Shown one piece after another: positions 59,340 to 64,000 of a DNA stretch of 64,000 nt. The notes beneath the pieces are model-generated. The model was not told the origin of the DNA, searched no databases, and saw nothing but the letters and a program-made list of their open reading frames with translations. Source of the DNA: Blasia pusilla (lineage: Eukaryota; Marchantiophyta; Marchantiopsida; Blasiales); NCBI GenBank assembly GCA_050084515.1, contig CM114273.1, positions 34,410,001 through 34,474,000 of the forward strand. Direction: 5' to 3'. The translations under genes were made by a program, and so were the position numbers. Positions within the stretch are counted from its first letter, which is position 1. The number at the start of each line of letters is the position of its first letter.

Positions 59340-60160
59340 ATCTCACTTGTCTGATTGAGAATCCCCAACAGACTTTACTTACCAATGCTGCGACTTTGGG
59401 CAATGCAGCTACCCTACTCTTTAGTCAGCAGCAGCTTTGGGCAATGAATCTACGCTACTGAATGTGTTGAACAGTTCTGGAGTTACCAGCTTACCCAGAG
59501 ACTGTACTCATTAAGTAGTGCCTGTCGTAGCCTTGCGACCATAGACCCCGTGCCCTGGTTGGACGGTGCTCAGCTTACCCACAGACAGTCCTCATTAAGT
59601 AGTGCCTGTCGTAGCCTCGCGACCATACACCCCGCGCCTTACCCACAGAGAGAGAGACTGTACTCATTAAGTAGTGCCTGTCGTAGCCTTACGACCACAG
59701 AGAGAGAGAGAGAGACTGTACTCATTAAGTAGTGCCTGTCGTAGCCTTGCGACCATAGACCCCGCGCCCTAAACCCTAACGGTGCTTGAGACTGGGATGG
59801 GAGAGAGAGAGAAGCAAGTGAAGAAGGCACCATATGAGAGGAGGGAGACACTCTCATTAGTGTGAGTGCTGACCAAACAACGTGTTTGTGCGGAGCTTCA
59901 AGTGCCAAGAAACTCTTCACCACACCATCCACAGAGGGATCCCCAATGAGACTGTACTCATTAAGTAGTGCCTGTTGTAGCCTTGCGACCATAGACCCTG
60001 CGCCCTGGTTGGACGGTGCTTGAGACTGGGATGGGTGTAGAGAGAGAAGCAAGTGAAGAAGGTACCATATGAGAGGAGGGAGACACTCTCATATAGTGTG
60101 AGTGCTGACCAAACAACGTGTTTGTGCGGAGCTTCCAAGTGTCAACCAAGAAACTCTTCA
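59340..60160 (-). repeat. Rearranged LINE 3' tail array
   Basis: A unit containing CATTAAGTAGTGCCTGTCG and AGCCTTGCGACCATAGACC recurs at about 59,508, 59,592, 59,654, 59,720 and 59,955, with a further copy after the GA run at 61,007. Some copies continue into GGTTGGACGGTGCTTGAGAC and a 100-base block (CAAACAACGTGTTTGTGCGG, seen at about 59,873 and 60,108). Copies are separated by short GA runs. On the minus strand these are the downstream part of the LINE at 60,161-60,955. Confidence 0.7.
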
Positions 60161-60952
60161 CCACACCATCTACTTTACCTGATTGGGATCCCCAATAGAC
60201 ATTACTTACCAGTGCAGCAGCTTTGGGCAATGAATCAAGGCTACTGAATGTGTTGAACAATTCTGGTGCTACCAGCTTAGCAATATCAGCATATGCTCTT
60301 GCTCTGTGTGTTGTGAATTTTACGCAGGAGACCAAGTAATGACTAGAGGTTTCGTCCCCATCGTCACACAAGGCGCAAGAGTTTAGTTGTGTTCCCATCC
60401 TGCTTTTCTTATGGTTCAAGGGGATTGCCCCCGTCCTGAACTTGAACTTGAGCCGGGTTCCCAAGCAAGGGGTTCCCATAAATAGTTCTTCAGTTCTGCC
60501 CTCTCGGGATATACCGTCAAAAGAGAGAGGTCAGACATCTTCATGGCTTCCTCCGTGCTGTTCTGCTGTGAGCGTTTGCCCACTGCTTTGGTTATGGTAT
60601 CCACGAATGCTTTCTCATCTTGCTCCCACAGTTCAGGCCCTGCTGGGAGCTTGGATGCTTGCACAATCTCTTGAACCTTTTTCGTCCAAGATTTGGCCTG
60701 TTTTACGGGTCTTCTTTGGGTCCAGGTTTTCCCCATCACCTCTTTAGGATAGCGATGGGAGTCCATTGTCTCCAGCTGCCTCCGCCATTTCAACTTGGCG
60801 ATGTCACGTCTATCCTCCAAGGGTTCCACACCTAGTTCTGATCTCACACCAACGCGGGCTGTTCGTGATGAAGTTGACATCATACCCCGAAACGCCTTCA
60901 GCTGCACAGCTTCAAGCCTATCCCTTTCAAGCCTATTCAGATTGGGATCCCC

Positions 60953-60955
<3 letters not shown>
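60161..60955 (-). pseudogene. LINE retrotransposon fragment (C-terminal part)
   Basis: On the minus strand, from 60,955: ERDRLEAVQLKAFRGMM, RSELGVEPLEDRRDIAKLKW, then a spacer rich in Lys/Glu, then RLKFKFRTGAIPLN and a zinc-knuckle-like C-x2-C-x8-H-x4-C (CALCDDGDETSSHYLVSC), ending KAAALVSNVYWGSQSG. The order LGV-PL-x-x-RR...KL-x-W followed by a Cys/His knuckle is typical of LINE polyproteins after the reverse transcriptase. A one-base frameshift lies near 60,475. The catalytic reverse transcriptase is missing (5' truncation at the GA run). A related piece lies at 14,018-14,292. Confidence 0.75.

Positions 60956-61004
<49 letters not shown>
60956..61004 (+). repeat. (GA)n microsatellite
   Basis: An uninterrupted GA run of about 24 repeats directly at the 5' break of the LINE fragment, followed by another copy of the LINE tail unit. 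Confidence 0.98.
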
Positions 61005-61007
<3 letters not shown>

Positions 61008-61393
61008 AGTGCCTGTCGTAGCCTTGCGACCATACACCCCGCGCCCTGGTTGGACAGTGCTTGCTGGGATGGTTGTAGAGCAAGAGAGAGAGGTGTTTGG
61101 CAAGATGACTTCAGTCAGCTCGAGTATCCTGTCTTGGCACTATTACAGGCAAGTAACCGAGCTACAGAATTCACCATCAGGGCAAATGACAACGTGGATT
61201 TACACAGAATAAACCAATAAACCAGAATCGGAAGCAAACTCCTGTACTTAAACTGCTATGATGATGGAGTTCAATAATACTGTGATCTCACACAAAACTC
61301 ACCAAGGAACACTGGATTTGGGTAAGGAAACCATTCTTCCTATCATCTGCAAAATTGTGTATTGTTGCCAGCTATGGAGGTGAACTCCATATG

Positions 61394-63556
61394 CTATTCA
61401 TCACGTTGCCTAGTTTCTGAGGCAAGGATTTCAGCATCTATGCTGGTAGAAAGTGTTTGACTGACTCGCTTGGCCACTGAGATCATATCTAACAACACAC
61501 TGGGATCCAGGCCAGTCCCACCCCGCTTTGTCAGCCCACACATGTGACCCTTTGTGTTAATTGCCACCGACACTGCTGCAGTCATTTGTGATTCCTCCTC
61601 AGCAGTTGCATCAACAATGTAATGCTTACCAACCTGCACAACAACACTCTTTGGCTTTAGAAAGGGCCAGGTAGGTGATGGTCATGTGAAGCTGTAAAAA
61701 GTTCTTGGATTGCCATACCAGGAGCTGCTTGTTACACACCTTGGTCAAGGTGATGATCACAGGGACATTTGAAGTATCAAGGCGGATGAACTCCTCAGGG
61801 TTGTCACTTAATTCAAAATCCGCGTCATCCTCAGGATTTGACCCAGCAATGATCTCTACCTTTGGAAGCCCACAGTTGCTCAAAGCGGCCTATGACCACA
61901 TACAATTTTTTCAGAAAATAAAGGTGAGTTTAATAATATTCCTGTTTTTGTTGCTATCTGAAGGGAATGAGAAGTGAAAGAACTGATCTGAACAAGGCAC
62001 AAAGGAAGACCATGGTGAGTCACTCATTCAACACTAAATGCACCAGGGCAGAGTACCTTGATTCCAATTGACAAGGCATCAAGGAGGTTTCCGTCCGAGC
62101 TCAGCACGAGACCATCAATGAACAAAGTCCAGGCTACTTTGTTCTCCAACACTCCCAGCGTTGCAAGGTCAATTGCTGCTCCTGCACCCAAGTGAAGAAG
62201 GTAAAGAACTGGTCAAACCCTCAGAGTTCAACAATGAAACGTGACATGGACCCTCAACATTTGTCTCTACACAAGACTCGAAGCTCTGGCCACAAGTCAT
62301 CAGCACAATGCCAAAAACCAGGTTCTGGACTCGGTCTCTTCAAGAAGCCAAAAACAGATTTTGCACTCAGTCTCCTCCGGATGCCAAGAATTGACTGTGA
62401 ACTCGTTCTCATCCACATGCCAAAAACTGACTGCACCCAGTTTCTTACAGAAGTTAACTGCACTCCTGATCATCTTAAACCTGAGTACTGAGCTCTCCAA
62501 ATTTCTCCATGAGGCAGACGTTCACCACAGCCATTTCACCAGCGAAAACGGCAGGCAGTGCACGACAAAACGAACTGTTCAACGTAGAGAAGCCACTCAC
62601 CTGCTCCGGTTGCACCTCCGAGAAAGCTCCTTTGTAGTGCTCTCGCCAAATCCATAGACAGATCCTCTCCACCCCTTCCCTGTGATAGATAGGCACCGAA
62701 ATCGATCAGTAACACAATCAAGTACAAACTTCCATCGGCCAAAAAATTTGCCTCCGCCAGTCTAGCGGACAGTTGCCATGCTTCACTGCAATGCACAGCA
62801 CAACGAGCAACCAAGAACCTAACAACCCCTGAAACTCGACAAAAAACACTGTTAGTGGAAGAAGGGTAAGGAGGAGGAGACTAAGAGCTCTAAAGGACAC
62901 TGACTTCAAATTCAGGAGCGGCTGTAGGTGAGCAGTCGACATTGATCTCCACCCGGCCATGGTTAGGTCTACCAGATGCTGGTGTTCCAAGCTCTGCCTG
63001 CCAACATCCAAGCTCAGAGCTCTTGCTTTGCAATCAAGCCTCAAACTCTCTTTCACCACGCGTACACTGGAATCAATAACTGCCATCAATTTCAAGAAAA
63101 ACAAAATATCCGGGAAGGAATTCGGCATTTCAGCGCACAAGTTCCACTGAAACGCACCTTCACACACGCGATGACATCGGTGCCCCCGAGCCTGATCCTC
63201 GCGGACCCATTAGCCTGCACATGAGCAAGAGCAATTCAGGCCAGTACCGAAATCAATCACTGGGCGACACAGAAATCCCGTGGCATCTGAAATCGGAGCT
63301 CGGGAATCGCGAGGAGAGGAAGAAACTGTCACCACAACCCCAAAAAGAGGCAGACAGTAAAACCCCGGACAAGGTGGAGAATTGCGGCAACGGCGCGGGA
63401 GGACACGGCGAAGAGCCCAGAAAGAACCTGCGGAATGACGGAGGTATCTATGGAGAAGGATCGGAAGTGGTGGCGGCCCCTGCCATCGCCTCGCAGGTCG
63501 ACGGCAATACCCCCAGCAATGTAGTTCTTCTCCGCCGTAGACAACCCCACCACCAT
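61394..63556 (-). CDS. RRP42: RRP42, RNase PH-like core subunit of the RNA exosome
   Basis: Seven exons on the minus strand join with matching phases and GT/AG borders: 63,556-63,428, 63,214-63,158, 62,997-62,905, 62,679-62,601, 62,181-62,057, 61,889-61,740 and 61,633-61,394. They encode 290 aa, the usual length. Landmarks: MVVGLSTAEKNYIAGGIAVD, ANGSARIRLGGTDVIACVK, NVDCSPTAAPEFEGRGGEDL, FIDGLVLSSDGNLLDALSIG, SNVPVIITLTKVGKHYIVDA, TAEEESQMTAAVSVAI and GLTKRGGTGLDPSV. RRP42 is one of six RNase PH-type subunits forming the exosome ring, which is generally catalytically inactive in eukaryotes and routes RNA to other nucleases in nucleus and cytoplasm. Introns are 109-420 bp; intron 4 carries a 36-bp minisatellite. 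The match is to the plant RRP42 family rather than RRP45 or RRP43, on the basis of the start and the DATAEEESQM motif. Confidence 0.97.
62308..62453. repeat. 36-bp minisatellite in RRP42 intron 4
   Basis: Four degenerate units begin at 62,308, 62,345, 62,381 and 62,417 (ATGCCAAAAACCAGG, AAGCCAAAAACAG, ATGCCAAGAATTGAC, ATGCCAAAAACTGAC), each running through an ACTCxGTxTCxTC-like block. The period of 36-37 bases keeps several frames open, which explains the chance frames here. Confidence 0.85.
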
Positions 63557-63718
63557 CGCTGGCTCCTCGCGCCTCTCTCGTCCACTTTCTCTCGTCCTTC
63601 TGCATCATCACCTCTGCTTTTCCGCACTCGCCTGCGACCATCGGCCCTTTGTGATCGACTCCTATCAAAATCAAACAAACATACTATACTTTATTGTCGA
63701 AATAGTTGTAACAGAAAT
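63557..63718 (-). promoter_or_regulatory. RRP42 upstream region
   Basis: Short GC-rich stretch between the RRP42 ATG and a tRNA-like sequence. No specific element recognised; the promoter must lie here or extend across the tRNA-like sequence. Confidence 0.4.
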
Positions 63719-63790
63719 GGAGGTATAGCTCAGTGGTAGAACGATCGGCTGCAGTCCGTTAAGTCATCAATTCAATCCAAATTGTCTCCT
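63719..63790 (+). pseudogene. tRNA-Cys(GCA)-like sequence, degenerate
   Basis: 72 bases with tRNA layout. The acceptor stem GGAGGTA pairs fully with TGTCTCC (two G-U pairs). TAGCTCAGTGGTAGA is the nuclear A-box/D-arm (one mismatch). The anticodon stem has one mismatch around loop CTGCAGT, giving anticodon GCA (Cys). The T-arm keeps TTCAATC as loop but at the usual position only two of five stem pairs form. The 3' discriminator base is T and no terminator-like T run of note follows. Most likely a decayed nuclear tRNA-Cys gene. Confidence 0.5.
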
Positions 63791-64000
63791 CTCTAGAGCG
63801 TCTAAGAAATTCCAGGAACTTCACGATGGTCCTCATGAGGTGATGATCTTGCTTTCTAAAATAGTGGAGCCCTTTTAGAATCCTTTCTTTCACACGGATT
63901 TTGATTTTTTTAAATAATCAAGAAATTTTATAACCCCTTTCGTTCACACGAAAATGGGTTAGTAGTGGTGAAAGTGTCGTTTAAAGGCGCGTTCAAGGTG
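63791..64000. other. No feature seen to the window end
   Basis: AT-rich sequence with no recognised structure. Confidence 0.5.

Noticed and set aside
59639-60052. 137-codon minus-strand frame with internal repeats
   Set aside because: Arises from tandem LINE tail units; Ser/Leu runs come from the GA/TC microsatellites.
62192-62657. Plus-strand frames of 99 and 138 codons
   Set aside because: Created by the 36-bp minisatellite and antisense to RRP42 intron 4 and exon 4.
62718-63167. 149-codon minus-strand frame in RRP42
   Set aside because: It is read-through of RRP42 exons and introns in mixed frames; the spliced model explains the conserved parts.

Overview
This is a window from a plant nuclear genome. 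Evidence: spliceosomal genes with GT/AG introns, two U6 snRNA genes with plant-type TATA/upstream-element promoters, a starch-organising protein found in green plants (LESV type), and decayed Ty3/gypsy, Ty1/copia, LINE and Helitron elements. The U6 upstream element differs from the usual angiosperm form, and much of the spacer is AT-rich repeat debris. A seed-free land plant is possible, but I cannot fix the species from sequence alone.

Layout. 1-5,040: broken gypsy pol (RNase H and integrase with in-frame stops), then unassigned sequence, then a LINE C-terminal fragment on the minus strand. 5,041-13,546: GC-richer start of a gene island and a long multi-exon gene on the plus strand for a LESV/ESV1-type tryptophan-rich starch protein. 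I could place nine consecutive C-terminal exons with matching phases; the N-terminus is unresolved. 14,018-17,525: LINE and copia fragments. 18,544-19,410: two divergent U6 snRNA genes. 19,587-27,496: AT-rich repeats with Helitron-like ends. 27,497-29,650 (minus): intronless FAS1, the large subunit of chromatin assembly factor 1, with an E2F consensus site about 80 bp upstream, followed by a GC-rich duplicated flank. 32-49 kb: gene-poor repeats, including perfect hairpins, short Helitrons, a spaced palindromic repeat cluster and a gypsy gag remnant.

50,344-51,386: a complete three-exon MAGO NASHI gene (149 aa). 56,589-57,347 (minus): an intronless, probably plastid-targeted protein of unknown function. 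57.4-61 kb: GC-rich degenerate tandem repeats and a LINE 3' end duplicated several times around GA runs. 61,394-63,556 (minus): a complete seven-exon RRP42 gene (290 aa) of the RNA exosome, and just beyond it a degenerate tRNA-Cys-like sequence.

The real genes are single-copy housekeeping or plastid genes with unrelated jobs: starch granule organisation, splicing (U6), chromatin assembly, exon junction complex and RNA exosome. They sit in small GC-richer islands between transposon graveyards, and nothing suggests operon-like cooperation. I found no convincing novel multi-gene system. The most unusual structures are the palindromic repeat cluster at 45.6-46.4 kb, the series of perfect hairpins at 33-43 kb, the divergent U6 pair with a shared unusual upstream element, and the rearranged LINE tail array at 59.3-61 kb.
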